From Streptomyces nigra (GTDB lineage Bacteria > Actinomycetota > Actinomycetes > Streptomycetales > Streptomycetaceae), in contig NZ_CP029043.1 in NCBI RefSeq assembly GCF_003074055.1, positions 992,001 through 1,056,000 on the forward strand: 64,000 nucleotides of DNA, written 5' to 3'. The notes under the pieces were generated by a model. It ran no database searches, had not been told where the DNA came from, and saw nothing but the letters and a program-made list of their open reading frames with translations. Positions 52,385-62,259 of the stretch are shown here, piece by piece. The translations under genes were made by a program, and so were the position numbers. The first letter of the stretch is position 1; each line of letters starts with the position of its first letter.

Positions 52385-53194
52385 ATGCGGATTCGAATCG
52401 TCGACGCCTTCACCGACCGCCCCTTCTCCGGCAATCCGGCGGGGGTCCTGCTCCTCGACGCCTTCCCGGCGGACGCCTGGCTCCAGGACGTGGCCATGGA
52501 GGTCAACCACCCCGAGACGGCCTTCGCCCACCCGCTGCCCGAGGGCGGCGAGGCCGACTGGGCGCTGCGCTGGTTCACACCCGCCGCCGAGGTCGCGATG
52601 TGCGGTCACGCGACCCTCGCCACCGCCCACGTCCTGTTCGGGACCGGCGCCCACGAGGGCCCCGTGCGGTTCGCCACCCGCAGCGGTGTCCTCGTCGCCA
52701 CGCCCCGCGCGGACGGTTCGATCACGCTGGACTTCCCGACGGCCCCGCTGACCCCGGTGCCGGTGCCCGACGGGCTCGTCGAAGCCCTGGGCGCCGAGCC
52801 GCTGTGCGCCTTCGACACGGGGCCGTTCGTCGGCGATCTGCTCGTCGAACTCCCCGACGAGAAGACGGTCCGCGCCCTGACCCCCGACTTCCGGGCGCTC
52901 GGCGGGCACTCCGAGCGCGGCGTCATCGCCACCGCGGCGGCCGAGGACCCCGCCGACGGCCACGACTTCGTCAGCCGCGGGTTCTTCCCGAACGTCGGCA
53001 TCGACGAGGACGCCGTCACCGGCAGCGCCCACACCGCCCTCGCCCCGTTCTGGTCCGAGCGCCTCGGCCGTACCGAGCTCACGGGTCTGCAGGCGTCCCG
53101 GCGCCCCGGGCACGTCCGCGTCGAACTCCGCGGCGAGCGCACGCTCCTCGGGGGCCGCGCGGTCACGGTCATCGAGGGCGAGCTCAACGCTTAG
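52385..53194 (+). CDS. PhzF family isomerase-like protein
   Basis: 269 residues, two-fold diaminopimelate-epimerase-like barrel. Typical blocks are VDAFTDRPFSGNPAGVLLL, EVNHPETAFAHPL with the catalytic Glu, AMCGHATLATAHVLF, and a second-half FVSRGFFPNVGIDEDAVTGSAHTALAPFW. True PhzF acts in phenazine making; most chromosomal members, as here with no other phz genes, have unknown substrates. Divergent from PadR. Confidence 0.93.
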   Translation: MRIRIVDAFTDRPFSGNPAGVLLLDAFPADAWLQDVAMEVNHPETAFAHPLPEGGEADWALRWFTPAAEVAMCGHATLATAHVLFGTGAHEGPVRFATRSGVLVATPRADGSITLDFPTAPLTPVPVPDGLVEALGAEPLCAFDTGPFVGDLLVELPDEKTVRALTPDFRALGGHSERGVIATAAAEDPADGHDFVSRGFFPNVGIDEDAVTGSAHTALAPFWSERLGRTELTGLQASRRPGHVRVELRGERTLLGGRAVTVIEGELNA

Positions 53195-53204
53195 GCAGAC
53201 ACGT

Positions 53205-53241
53205 CGAAGGGGGCGTACGACCGAGTCGTACGCCCCCTTCG
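53205..53241. terminator. Two-way terminator between PhzF and CPBP genes
   Basis: Perfect 17-bp stem (53205-53221 with 53225-53241) with a 3-nt loop, midway between two convergent genes. Confidence 0.93.
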
Positions 53242-53254
53242 GTATGCCGTCGGG

Positions 53255-54055
53255 TCAGGGCGTCGGCAGCCAGTCCACCCGGCCCGCGAGCAGGGCGTAT
53301 CCGACGAACGCCCCGATGTCGAGCAGGGTGTGGGCGACGACCAGCGGGCCCACCCGCCCCCAGCGCCGGTAGAGCAGGACGAAGACCACGCCCATCACCA
53401 TGTTGCCGATGAAGCCGCCGACGCCCTGGTAGAGGTGGTACGAGCCGCGCAGCACGGAGCTGGCCACCAGCGCGGCGGCCGGCGTCCAGCCCAGCTGCCC
53501 CAGCCTCCGCAGCAGATAGCCGACGACGATGACCTCTTCGAGGACGGCGTTCTGCAGGGCCGACAGGATCAGCACCGGGTACTTCCACCACACGTCGGGC
53601 AGCGCCTCGGGCACCACGGTGAGGTTGAAGCCGAGCTCGCGGGCGGCGAGATAGAACGCGATGCCGGTGCTGCCGATGACGGCGGCGATCCCCGCCCCAC
53701 GTCCCAGGTCGAACCAGGGGCGCCCGCGGTCGAAGCCGAGCGTGCGCATGCTCCGGCCCTCCCGCATGAGGAGGTGCGCGACCAGCGCGACGGGCACCAG
53801 CGCGCTGGCGATCCCGAAGAGCTGCCACGCCAGATCCAGCCACGGACGGCCCGGTGCGGCCGAGGCGTTGAGCGTGGCCGCCTGGTCCTTGAGGCCGCCC
53901 GGTTTCGTCACGGACCCGACGAAACTGATCAGGGCGGACACCCCGCTCGCGCCGAGCGAGAGGGCCAGGACGAGCAGCGTCTCGTCACGGAGGATCCGCC
54001 GTGCGGGCCGCTCGTTCGGAAAGGGATCGGCCAGGGGACCTGCCTCGCCCTGCAC
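53255..54055 (-). CDS. CPBP family intramembrane metalloprotease
   Basis: 266 residues with about seven hydrophobic segments. The CPBP motif 1 reads AVLEEVIVVGYLLRRL (EE pair), motif 2 is GSYHLYQGVGGFIGNMVMGVVF, and motif 3 is VVAHTLLDIGAFVGY with a His. These Glu/His residues fit the CAAX-protease-like site. It may process membrane peptides or modify lipid carriers. Role unknown. Convergent with PhzF. Confidence 0.9.
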   Translation of the reverse strand: MQGEAGPLADPFPNERPARRILRDETLLVLALSLGASGVSALISFVGSVTKPGGLKDQAATLNASAAPGRPWLDLAWQLFGIASALVPVALVAHLLMREGRSMRTLGFDRGRPWFDLGRGAGIAAVIGSTGIAFYLAARELGFNLTVVPEALPDVWWKYPVLILSALQNAVLEEVIVVGYLLRRLGQLGWTPAAALVASSVLRGSYHLYQGVGGFIGNMVMGVVFVLLYRRWGRVGPLVVAHTLLDIGAFVGYALLAGRVDWLPTP

Positions 54056-54258
54056 ACCTGCCTCCAGTTGGCTAATCCCGCCTCATCCTCATCGCGGCCC
54101 CGCTAGGGTCTCGAAAAAAGTATCGAGGACCGTGCGGGGCCCGCCGTCGGGGGACGGGGTTTCCGTACGGGGCGCTCCGCCGGCGCCGCCCCGCCGCCCG
54201 CCCGCGGCCGGAGTGCGGCGCGGGACCGGGCGGGGCGACAGGGAGGGGCACCACCGTC

Positions 54259-56031
54259 ATGGGACGTCACAGCTTGCCCGATCAGTATGGAGCGGGCAGC
54301 GGCGACCCCGGTCGACGCGCCTTCAGGCGCAGGCTGGCCCTGGTGACGGCGGTCGCGCTGACGGTGGCCGGCGGCACCGCAGCGGCGGTCGAGGAGGGCC
54401 TGCTGACCTTCGGCACCTCGTGCCAGGACGACGCGGTACGGCTGACGCTGGCCGCGTCCCCCGAGGTGGCGCCCGCGCTGAAGACGGCCGCGGAGCGGGC
54501 CCGGCGGGCCGGTCTCACCTCGGACGGGCGATGCGTCGCGGTGACGGTGACCGCGCGGGAGCCGCATCGGATCGCCGAGGCGCTGTCGGCGGACGAGGAC
54601 CCGGGCGCCGAGGTGTGGGTGCCGGACTCGCAGGCCTGGGTACAGCGGCTCACGGCGGACGGCGGGACGGCCGAGGTCTCCACGATCGGCAATGTCGCCG
54701 CCTCACCGGTCGGGGTCGCCATGGTCCCGGCCGCCGCGAAGAGGCTGGGCTGGCCGCGCCGGACGTACACCTGGACGGAGCTGGCCGGGGAGACGCTGGG
54801 CGACGGCCCCGTGCGGCTCGGAGCCGGCGATCCGGCGCGCAGCGCTGCCGGGCTGCTCGCACTGACCCGGGTGAGCGCGGCGGCGGACGCGACGGAGGGC
54901 GGGGACACCCGGGCGGCCGCTCTGATGAAGGCGCTGTCGGAGCGGGTCACCGAGGGCGGCGGGCAGATCCTGGAGAGCCTGCCGCGTGACGCCTCGGACA
55001 GCGAGACGGCCAACCCCCGGCGCAACCAGGCGGTGGTCCTCAGCGAGCAGGCCGCCTTCAAGTACAACGCGGCCACCGAGGACGCCCGTGACCTGGACTT
55101 CTTCTACCCGGAGGACGGCGCGCCCCGGCTCGACTACCCGTACGCGCTGCTGGACCAGACCGGGCTGACCACCGACGAGAGCCGGGCGGCGATCCGGTTC
55201 ATGAGCTACCTCGACGACCCGGAGCAGCAGCGCCTGCTGGAGCGGTACGGCTTCCGCACCTCGGACGAGAAGGTGCCGGACGGCCTGGTCGCACGGGCCG
55301 GCGGCAGCGCCCCGCAGCCGTATGCGGAGCCGGTGGACCGGCCGGTGACGGCGGTCGCCCTGCAGGAGGCGCTCGGCGTCTGGGAGATCACCGTGCGCAG
55401 CGCGCGGATCACCATGGTCGTGGACGCCTCCGCGTCCATGGAGGAGCGGGTGCCGGGCACCGAGCGGTCCCGGATGGACGTCACCAGGGCGTCGCTGCGG
55501 CGCGCGCTGAACACCTTCACGGCGGACGACGAGATCGGTTTGTGGGACTTCTCCACCGCCCTGGACGGCACCAAGGACTACCGGGTCCGGGTGCCGGCCG
55601 GGCGCCTCGGCGACAGCGAGGGCGACGTCACGCAGCGGGACCGGCTGTCGGCGGCCGTCGACCGGCTGAAGCCGGTGCCGGAGGGCGCGACGGGCCTGTA
55701 CGACACGACGCTCGCCGCGTACGAGGCGGCGAGGTCCTCCTATGCGAAGGGCCGGTTCAACGCCGTGGTCGTCCTCACGGACGGCGTCAACGAGGACCCG
55801 GGCAGCATCTCGCGGTCCGCGCTCCTCTCCCGTCTCGGGAAGCTGGCCGATGCCAAGCGCCCGCTCCCCCTCATCATGATCGCCGTGGGTCCGGACGCCG
55901 ACCGCGAGGAGGCGGACCGGATCGCGAAGGCGACCGGGGGCTCGGGCCACGAGGTGACGGACCCGGCCCAGATGGAGACGGCGATCCTCAAGGCGATCGT
56001 GAAGGCGGCCTCCCCCGACCGGCGGGGCTGA
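54259..56031 (+). CDS. Secreted substrate-binding plus von Willebrand A domain protein
   Basis: 590 residues. A polar N-tail and one hydrophobic segment (RLALVTAVALTVAGGTAAAV, about 26-45) precede an extracellular solute-binding-like domain (about 55-370, with IGNVAASPVGVAMVPAAAKRLGW and RAAIRFMSYLDDPEQQRLLE). A VWA domain follows, whose metal site starts VVDASASME (Asp389) with VLTDGVNEDP further on. It could bind a ligand and another protein at the surface. ATG 54259 follows GGGAGGGG. Divergent from the CPBP gene. Confidence 0.9.
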   Translation: MGRHSLPDQYGAGSGDPGRRAFRRRLALVTAVALTVAGGTAAAVEEGLLTFGTSCQDDAVRLTLAASPEVAPALKTAAERARRAGLTSDGRCVAVTVTAREPHRIAEALSADEDPGAEVWVPDSQAWVQRLTADGGTAEVSTIGNVAASPVGVAMVPAAAKRLGWPRRTYTWTELAGETLGDGPVRLGAGDPARSAAGLLALTRVSAAADATEGGDTRAAALMKALSERVTEGGGQILESLPRDASDSETANPRRNQAVVLSEQAAFKYNAATEDARDLDFFYPEDGAPRLDYPYALLDQTGLTTDESRAAIRFMSYLDDPEQQRLLERYGFRTSDEKVPDGLVARAGGSAPQPYAEPVDRPVTAVALQEALGVWEITVRSARITMVVDASASMEERVPGTERSRMDVTRASLRRALNTFTADDEIGLWDFSTALDGTKDYRVRVPAGRLGDSEGDVTQRDRLSAAVDRLKPVPEGATGLYDTTLAAYEAARSSYAKGRFNAVVVLTDGVNEDPGSISRSALLSRLGKLADAKRPLPLIMIAVGPDADREEADRIAKATGGSGHEVTDPAQMETAILKAIVKAASPDRRG

Positions 56032-56061
56032 CGGCCGCCGACACGATCTCCCGAACGGTCC

Positions 56062-57579
56062 TCACACCGCGGGCACCGGCTCCGGCTGGCCCACCGGCCA
56101 GGTGTGCACGGGCTCGCCGCGGAGCATCAGCTCCCGGTAGCGCCGGGTCGTCGCGGCCAGCGCGGCGTCCCGGCCCAGCCCGGACTCCAGCGCCCGGTGG
56201 AAGGTGGCCGCCTGCCAGGACGCGCCGTTGGTGCGCCGACGGCAGCGCTCCTCGATGACGCCCAGGTAGAAGTCCCGGTCGGCCGGTTCGACGCCCCACG
56301 CGTCCAGGCCCACCTCGGCCAGTGGCAGCAGTTCGTCGCGGACGAGGCTGACGGCGTCGACCTCGGCCATGGCACCGTGCCGACCCCGGCGCGGCCAGAG
56401 CAGCCGGGCGTCGATGCCGTCCTTGCAGGCGGCGTCGAAGTTGGCGGCCGCCGCCTCGAAGGGCATCCTGGTCCACACGGGCCGCGACTCCTCGGCGAGG
56501 GCGCGGACGACGCCGTAGTAGAACGCCGCGTTGGCGATGACGTCGGTGACGGTGGGCCCGGCGGGCAGGACGCGGTTCTCCACGCGCAGATGCGGGACGC
56601 CGTCGGCGATGTCGTAGACGGGGCGGTTCCAGCGGTAGACGGTGCCGTTGTGCAGGACGAGTTCCGCGAGGGTGGGGGTGCCGCCGGCGTCCAGGACCTC
56701 CAGCGGGTTCTCGTCGTCGCAGATCGGCAGCAGCGCGGGGAAGTAGCGCAGGTTCTCCTCGAAGAGGTCGTACGCCGAGGTGATCCAGCGCTCCCCGAAC
56801 CAGGTGCGCGGCCGGACGCCCTGCGCCTGGAGCTCGGGTGGGCGGGTGTCGGTGGACTGCTGGAACAGCGGTGGGCGGGACTCCCGCCACAGCTCGCGCC
56901 CGAAGAGGAACGGCGAGTTGGCGCCGACGGCGATCTGCGCGGCGGCGACCGCCTGGGCGGCGTTCCAGACGTCGGCGAAGCGGCCCGGGGTGACCTGGAG
57001 GTGCAGTTGCACCGAGGTGCAGGCGGCCTCGGGGGCGATGGACTTCGAGGTGCACGTCAGGCGTTCCACGCCGTCGATGTCGAGGGTGAAGTCCTCGCCG
57101 CGGGCGGCCACGATCTGCTCGTTGAGGAGCGCGTAACGGTCCACGGCGGAGAGATTCGAGGAGACCAGGTCGTCGCGGTCGAGGGTCGGCAGAATACCGA
57201 TCATCACGATTCCGGCGTCGACCTCGCCCGCTTTTCGGTCGGCATATGCCAGTGACGTACGGAGTTCCTCGCCGAGCTGGTCGAAAACACGGCCCTCCAG
57301 ACGGTGCGGGGCTATGTTCACCTCCAGATTGAACATCGCGAGTTCGGTCTGGAAGTCACGGCTGGCGATACGTTCGAGTACCTGCCCGTTCAACATTCTC
57401 GGCATACCGTCGGCGCCGGCGAGATTCAGCTCGATCTCCAGCCCCAGGAGATTCCTGGGACGGTCGAACCGCCGCTCCTCCAGCAGCCGCTCCAGCCCCG
57501 TCAGACACTGCCGCAGCTTGTCACGGTAGTGCTGACGATCGGACAGGTCGAACCGACCTGCCACGACCTTCTCCCCCAT
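56062..57579 (-). CDS. Glutamate-cysteine ligase-like (GCS2 family) enzyme
   Basis: 505 residues. Family features are LLGLEIELNLAGADGMPRMLNGQVLERI, LAMFNLEVNIAPHRLEG, TSVQLHLQVTPGRFADVWNAAQAVAAAQIAVGANSPFLFGRELWRESRPPLFQQSTDTR, and LRVENRVLPAGPTVTDVIANAAFYYGVVRAL. The Glu/His/Arg set suits the GCS ATP-dependent ligation. Streptomyces use mycothiol and lack glutathione, so the product is probably another gamma-glutamyl compound. It is next to a 557-bp gene-free region. Confidence 0.87.
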   Translation of the reverse strand: MGEKVVAGRFDLSDRQHYRDKLRQCLTGLERLLEERRFDRPRNLLGLEIELNLAGADGMPRMLNGQVLERIASRDFQTELAMFNLEVNIAPHRLEGRVFDQLGEELRTSLAYADRKAGEVDAGIVMIGILPTLDRDDLVSSNLSAVDRYALLNEQIVAARGEDFTLDIDGVERLTCTSKSIAPEAACTSVQLHLQVTPGRFADVWNAAQAVAAAQIAVGANSPFLFGRELWRESRPPLFQQSTDTRPPELQAQGVRPRTWFGERWITSAYDLFEENLRYFPALLPICDDENPLEVLDAGGTPTLAELVLHNGTVYRWNRPVYDIADGVPHLRVENRVLPAGPTVTDVIANAAFYYGVVRALAEESRPVWTRMPFEAAAANFDAACKDGIDARLLWPRRGRHGAMAEVDAVSLVRDELLPLAEVGLDAWGVEPADRDFYLGVIEERCRRRTNGASWQAATFHRALESGLGRDAALAATTRRYRELMLRGEPVHTWPVGQPEPVPAV

Positions 57580-58136
57580 CGGGTCCCTCCTCGGATGGGC
57601 GGGCCGAGGATCGGCCGCCGGTCTCGCGGGTCAGGTGGGATGATGCCCAGCCAAGGCGATCGATAACGTCCCCGCCCGGGCCTGTGGCCCGCTAGTCTGT
57701 TCCGCTGTGACCGGCGGCACATTCACCGGGCAAGCGGCACAGCGCAGTTTCCGGGCGTTCACGAAGTCGTGAAAAACGCCGACGACAATTGGCCGACCGC
57801 GCCCCGGACGTTTTTCGAGGTCACCACCACACCTTCGGCCGGGAATGGGGATTTTCTCCCGCATATCGCCGACCGAATGCACTCTTGCCGTGTACACCGG
57901 GACCGGCTAGATGAAACATCATCTGAACCGTCGTCGTATAAACTGCGCTATCAGGCAGAGGGTCGGCACCCGCGGTCCCCGTACCTGTCGTCCAGGTGAC
58001 GTACGGCAGGCCCGACATCCCCCGCGCTTCAGGACCCCGGCTCCCCGGCACCTCTGGCCTCCCCCCGAGCAGACAGCGCTGTCCGCCCTGCCCCGCCCTC
58101 GCGCCATCGTGCCTGTCGAATGAGAGGCGACCCACC
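57580..58136 (+). other. Gene-free region with a strong palindrome
   Basis: About 560 bp between the ligase-like gene and the 200-residue hypothetical gene. Base composition is richer in A/T than the genes from about 57720 to 57930. It holds the palindrome 57758-57773 and a ribosome-site-like GAGAGG just before 58137. I see no supported small gene or RNA; a non-coding RNA or a wide divergent promoter is possible. Confidence 0.6.
57758..57773. promoter_or_regulatory. 16-bp palindrome TTCACGA-AG-TCGTGAA
   Basis: Perfect 7-bp arms around AG in gene-free DNA, followed by an A-run and outer GCG/CGC bases. Likely an operator for the divergent genes on either side. Confidence 0.65.
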
Positions 58137-58739
58137 ATGCCGCTGCATGTTCCCCCGGCTCCCGCGCCCGCCCTGCGTTCCGTCCTGACCGCGCTCGGCT
58201 CCCCCACCGCCGTCAGCGAGGCCCGAACACCCTCCCTGCGCGCCGCACAGGGACCCGCCACCCCCGAACTCCCGCTGCCCGTCCATGTGCTGGACGAGCT
58301 CACCCCGGCGGGCATGTCCACGACCCGGCTGGCGGGCTGGCGCTTCCTGATCCGCTGCGGGGAACGCGCGGTGGCCGCCGCCGAGACCCGGCTGACCCCC
58401 GACGGCTGGGCCTTCTCCCACTTCTTCGAGGGCCCCTACATCGCCTCCACCGAGCGCGCGCTGCGCCAGGCCGAGACACTGACGCAGCCGTACCAGCCGC
58501 GGCTGCTGTCGTTCCCCGGCCTCTACATGCTCACGCTGTGGCTGCACGGCGACAGCACCGCCGACGCCGCCACGGGCCACCCCGACCCCGCCGACGTCCT
58601 CGTCCCGCTGGCCCCCGCTCCTCCGGGCGTCGCCTCCCATGTGCCGCACCGGGTGGCCGACCTGCTGCCCGTCCTGACCCTGCGGGCCACCCCGGCTCCG
58701 CTGCCGCCCCTGCCACCCCTGCTCGGCTCGCCGGCCTGA
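58137..58739 (+). CDS. Hypothetical Pro/Ala-rich protein
   Basis: 200 residues from ATG 58137. The centre (LDELTPAGMSTTRLAGWRFLIRCGERAVAAAETRLTPDGWAFSHFFEGPYIASTERALRQAETL) looks folded, and ends flanked by Pro-rich, low-complexity parts. There is no signal peptide or motif I recognise. Streptomyces have similar proteins of unknown use. It ends in a strong hairpin. Confidence 0.8.
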   Translation: MPLHVPPAPAPALRSVLTALGSPTAVSEARTPSLRAAQGPATPELPLPVHVLDELTPAGMSTTRLAGWRFLIRCGERAVAAAETRLTPDGWAFSHFFEGPYIASTERALRQAETLTQPYQPRLLSFPGLYMLTLWLHGDSTADAATGHPDPADVLVPLAPAPPGVASHVPHRVADLLPVLTLRATPAPLPPLPPLLGSPA

Positions 58740-58756
58740 CGGCACGGGCGCGAGGC

Positions 58757-58797
58757 CCGCGTACCCCGCCATCCACTCCGGGTGGCGGGGTACGCGG
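58757..58797. terminator. Stem-loop after the 200-residue protein gene
   Basis: Perfect 15-bp stem (58757-58771 with 58783-58797), 11-nt loop, 18 bp past the stop. Confidence 0.88.
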
Positions 58798-59126
58798 CAT
58801 CACGGCCCGAGGAGCGCCGCGACTCGCCCGAGCGACACCCCCGCTCAGACGTGTCGCAGCACCACCCGGGCCACCCCGGACTAGCCCCATCCGACCAGGC
58901 GGAACCATCCGAAGGGACAGTGCGGTTGGGGTGAACCGCCCGCGCGGGTGATGCGTCATCAACCTGTGAGAAGCGGTGCTGCGAAATCCCTGCGGATGAC
59001 CGCCCGTAGGGCAACACTGGGTCCAGACCGACTTAACAACGGGGGGCGGCCATGAACGACGTTTCACGCCGCGAGACAGACACATCAGCCATCTCATCCG
59101 TCACGACAGAGCGAAAGATCCCCTCC
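58798..59126 (+). other. Gene-free region before the DUF5999 gene
   Basis: About 330 bp. TGATG-CGT-CATCA is a 13-bp dyad at 58949-58961 and CGGTT/AACCG a weaker one at 58923-58938. If DUF5999 starts at ATG 59052 (GGGGGGCGG upstream), the region is shorter. Otherwise I see nothing. Confidence 0.5.
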
Positions 59127-59333
59127 ATGTGCCAGCACCAACCACCGTGCCCCTCAGCCGAATCCGCCGACCGGGAATCCGCCCGTCTCGTGGCGCACCA
59201 CCCGGAGCAGGGCTGGAGCCTGCTGTGCAACGGTGTTCTCCTCTTCGAGGACACCGGTGAACTCCTGCCGGACGGCAAGATCATCGCCCCGCACCGTCCG
59301 CTGGGCGCCGGCAAGGTGGTCACCGCCGCGTAG
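59127..59333 (+). CDS. DUF5999 family small protein
   Basis: 68 residues from ATG 59127, or 93 from ATG 59052, which has a better ribosome site. The family sequence starts MCQHQPPCPSAESADRESARLVAHHPEQGWSLLCNGVLLFEDTGELLPDG and ends with APHRPLG. Three Cys and several His in a small protein suggest metal binding. Role unknown. Found across Streptomyces. Confidence 0.88.
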   Translation: MCQHQPPCPSAESADRESARLVAHHPEQGWSLLCNGVLLFEDTGELLPDGKIIAPHRPLGAGKVVTAA

Positions 59334-59393
59334 TCGTCCCGGACGATCCCCGCGGCACCGGGCGGCGCGCGCCGCACGCCCGGAGTACTCCCA

Positions 59394-59429
59394 GGGGCCG
59401 GTCGCAGACTCCGACTGCGAGCCGGCCCC
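59394..59429. terminator. Two-way terminator between DUF5999 and kdpC
   Basis: GGGGCCGGTCGCAG (59394-59407) pairs with 59415-59429 with a one-base bulge; 7-nt loop. It lies between convergent genes. Confidence 0.75.
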
Positions 59430-59479
59430 CACGTGTGTCCGGCCCCGATCACGCACGGTAGCCGGGCGGACGGCCCCCG

Positions 59480-60148
59480 TCAGCTCCCGCCCACCAAGTC
59501 CCGCAGCGCGATGTTGAGTTCGAGCACGTCGACCCGGGGCTCCCCGATGAAGCCGAGCGTACGGCCCTCGGTGTGGGCCTCGACCAGCTTCCGCACCTGC
59601 CCCGTGGACAGGCCGTTGCGCTCGGCGACCCGGTGGACCTGGAGTGCGGCGTACTCCGGGGAGATGTCCGGGTCCAGTCCGGAACCGGAGGACGTCACCG
59701 CGTCCGCGGGCACCTGGGACGGCTTCACCCGGTACCCGGCGGTCGAGTTGTCCCTGACGACGGCCGCCTTGGCCTCCTTCACCCACCGCACGAGCTCCGG
59801 GTTGTCGCCGGACCGGTTGGTCGCGCCGGACAGGATGAGGCGGTACTGCGTGTTGACGTTGTTGCTGCCGAGGCCGTTCTGCGGGCGGCCCTGGAACCAC
59901 TTGAGGTCGGGCGCCGGAGTCTCCTGGCCCTTCTTCAGCGGCAGGTCGTACGCCTGCCCGATCAGCGAGGAGCCGACGACCTTGCCGTCCGCCCGCACCT
60001 CGGAGCCGTTCGCCTTGCCGGGGAACAGTCCCTGCGCGATGCCGGTGACGGCCAGCGGATAGAGGACGCCGGTGACCAGGGTGAGGACGAGGAGGGCGCG
60101 CAGGCCCGCCCCGAGCAGACGGGCCGTGTTCGATAGGGAGTGGTTCAT
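59480..60148 (-). CDS. kdpC: Potassium-transporting ATPase subunit C
   Basis: 222 residues. One N-terminal membrane segment (LLGAGLRALLVLTLVTGVLYPLAVTGIAQGLFPGKANGS) precedes the periplasmic KdpC domain with SLIGQAY, FQGRPQ, SGSGLDPDISPEYAALQVHRVAERNGL and VDVLELNIALRDL. It stabilises the Kdp complex. It follows kdpB by 5 bp. A possible terminator lies beyond it. Confidence 0.96.
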   Translation of the reverse strand: MNHSLSNTARLLGAGLRALLVLTLVTGVLYPLAVTGIAQGLFPGKANGSEVRADGKVVGSSLIGQAYDLPLKKGQETPAPDLKWFQGRPQNGLGSNNVNTQYRLILSGATNRSGDNPELVRWVKEAKAAVVRDNSTAGYRVKPSQVPADAVTSSGSGLDPDISPEYAALQVHRVAERNGLSTGQVRKLVEAHTEGRTLGFIGEPRVDVLELNIALRDLVGGS

Positions 60149-60153
60149 GGCCT

Positions 60154-62259
60154 TCAGCCGATTCCGGGGATGAGGGAGAGGAGCACGTCGATGAGCTTGA
60201 TGCCGGCGAACGGCGCGATGAGGCCGCCCAGTCCGTAGACGGTGAGGTTCCGCCGCAGCAGGCGGTCCGCGCTGACCGGCCGGTAGCGCACGCCCTTCAG
60301 CGCCAGCGGCACCAGCGCGACGATGATCAGCGCGTTGAAGACGACCGCCGACAGGATCGCGGAGTGCGGGGAGGACAGGCCCATGATGTTGAGCCTGTCC
60401 AGGCCCGGGTAGACCGCCGCGAACAGCGCCGGGATGATCGCGAAGTACTTCGCGACGTCGTTGGCGATGGAGAAGGTGGTGAGCGCGCCCCGCGTGATGA
60501 GCAGCTGCTTGCCGATCTCGACGATCTCGATCAGCTTGGTCGGGTCGGAGTCGAGGTCGACCATGTTGCCGGCCTCCTTGGCGGCCGACGTACCGGTGTT
60601 CATGGCCACGCCGACGTCCGCCTGCGCGAGCGCGGGCGCGTCGTTGGTGCCGTCACCGGTCATCGCGACGAGCTTGCCGCCCGCCTGTTCCCGCTTGATG
60701 AGCGCCATCTTGTCCTCGGGCGTGGCCTCGGCGAGGAAGTCGTCGACGCCCGCCTCCTCGGCGATCGCCTTGGCGGTCAGCGGGTTGTCGCCGGTGATCA
60801 TGACGGTCCTGATGCCCATGCGGCGCAGTTCCGCGAAGCGTTCGCGCAGACCGTCCTTGACGACGTCCTTGAGGTGGACGGCGCCGAGCACCCGCGCTCC
60901 GGCCGCGTCCTCGACGGCGACCAGCAGCGGCGTCCCGCCCGCCTCGGCGATCCGGTCGGCCACCTCCCACGCCGCGCCCGGCACGTCGCCGCCGCGTTCC
61001 GCGACCCAGGCGACGACGGCCCCGGCGGCGCCCTTGCGAATCCTGTGCCCGGGGACGTCCACCCCGGACATCCGGGTCTGCGCGGTGAACGCGACCCACT
61101 CGGCGCCCGTCAACTCCCGCTCGCGCAGCCCGAACAGTTCCTTGGCGAGCACGACGACCGAACGGCCCTCGGGTGTCTCGTCGGCCAGCGAGGACAGCTG
61201 GGCCGCGTCGGCCACCTCGGCGGCCGTCGCCCCGCCGATCGGCACGAACTCGGCCGCCCTGCGGTTGCCCAGCGTGATGGTGCCGGTCTTGTCGAGCAGC
61301 AGCGTCGATATGTCACCGGCGGCCTCGACGGCCCGCCCGGACAGGGCGAGCACATTGCGCTGCACGAGCCGGTCCATGCCCGCGATGCCGATGGCGGAGA
61401 GCAGCGCGCCGATCGTGGTCGGGATCAGGCAGACCAGCAGGGCCACCAGCACGACCATCGGCAGCTGCGCGCCCGCGTAGCCGGCCAGCGGGGGCAGGGT
61501 GGCGCAGGCGAGCAGGAAGACGATGGTGAGCGAGGCCAGCAGGATGGTCAGCGCGATCTCGTTCGGTGTCTTCTGCCGGGCGGCGCCCTCGACCAGGCCG
61601 ATCATCCGGTCGATGAACGTCTCGCCGGGCCGGGTCGTGATCCGGACGACGATCCGGTCGGAGAGGACCTTCGTCCCGCCGGTGACGGCGGAACGGTCGC
61701 CGCCGGACTCCCGGATGACCGGCGCCGACTCACCGGTGATCGCGGACTCGTCGACGGACGCGACGCCCTCGACGACGTCCCCGTCGCCGGGGATCACGTC
61801 ACCGGCCTCGCACACCACGAGGTCGCCGACGCGCAGTTCGGTGCCGGGGACGACCGTGCCGTCGGCCCGGCGCGCCACCGTGTCCGTCCTCGCCCGGCGC
61901 AAGGTGTCGGCCTGCGCCTTGCCGCGGCCCTCGGCGACGGCCTCCGCCAGATTGGCGAAGATCACCGTCAGCCACAGCCAGGCGCTGATGGTCCAGCCGA
62001 ACCAGTCGCCGGGATCGGCGAGAGCGAACGCCGTGGTCAGCACCGAACCGACCCACACCACGAACATCACGGGCGACTTGACCATGACGCGTGGGTCGAG
62101 CTTGCGGAAGGCGTCCGGCAGCGACCTGAGGAGCTGCTTCGGGTCGAACAGGCCCGCGCCGACGCGTCCTTGGGGTGGCCTGGGCCCGGCCGGCGCGTCC
62201 TGGCTGGGCGCGAGAGGGGAAGGGGACATGGTGCTCTGTTTCTGTGACTCGATGCTCAT
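60154..62259 (-). CDS. kdpB: Potassium-transporting ATPase subunit B
   Basis: 701 residues, P-type ATPase. The A-domain motif TGES is at about 175, the phosphorylation site DKTGT has Asp323, and the hinge is [17 protein letters not shown]. Seven or so membrane segments. ATP hydrolysis here drives potassium uptake through KdpA. ATG 62259 overlaps the kdpA stop by 4 bp. A longer 5' frame is a shadow of kdpA. Confidence 0.97.
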   Translation of the reverse strand: MSIESQKQSTMSPSPLAPSQDAPAGPRPPQGRVGAGLFDPKQLLRSLPDAFRKLDPRVMVKSPVMFVVWVGSVLTTAFALADPGDWFGWTISAWLWLTVIFANLAEAVAEGRGKAQADTLRRARTDTVARRADGTVVPGTELRVGDLVVCEAGDVIPGDGDVVEGVASVDESAITGESAPVIRESGGDRSAVTGGTKVLSDRIVVRITTRPGETFIDRMIGLVEGAARQKTPNEIALTILLASLTIVFLLACATLPPLAGYAGAQLPMVVLVALLVCLIPTTIGALLSAIGIAGMDRLVQRNVLALSGRAVEAAGDISTLLLDKTGTITLGNRRAAEFVPIGGATAAEVADAAQLSSLADETPEGRSVVVLAKELFGLRERELTGAEWVAFTAQTRMSGVDVPGHRIRKGAAGAVVAWVAERGGDVPGAAWEVADRIAEAGGTPLLVAVEDAAGARVLGAVHLKDVVKDGLRERFAELRRMGIRTVMITGDNPLTAKAIAEEAGVDDFLAEATPEDKMALIKREQAGGKLVAMTGDGTNDAPALAQADVGVAMNTGTSAAKEAGNMVDLDSDPTKLIEIVEIGKQLLITRGALTTFSIANDVAKYFAIIPALFAAVYPGLDRLNIMGLSSPHSAILSAVVFNALIIVALVPLALKGVRYRPVSADRLLRRNLTVYGLGGLIAPFAGIKLIDVLLSLIPGIG

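Noticed and set aside
54110..54127. CTCGA/TCGAG dyad with an A-run before the VWA gene
   Set aside because: Only 5-bp arms; likely chance, although it may lie in the promoter.
57769..57999. A 76-codon frame in the gene-free region
   Set aside because: Poor third-position GC and no ribosome site.
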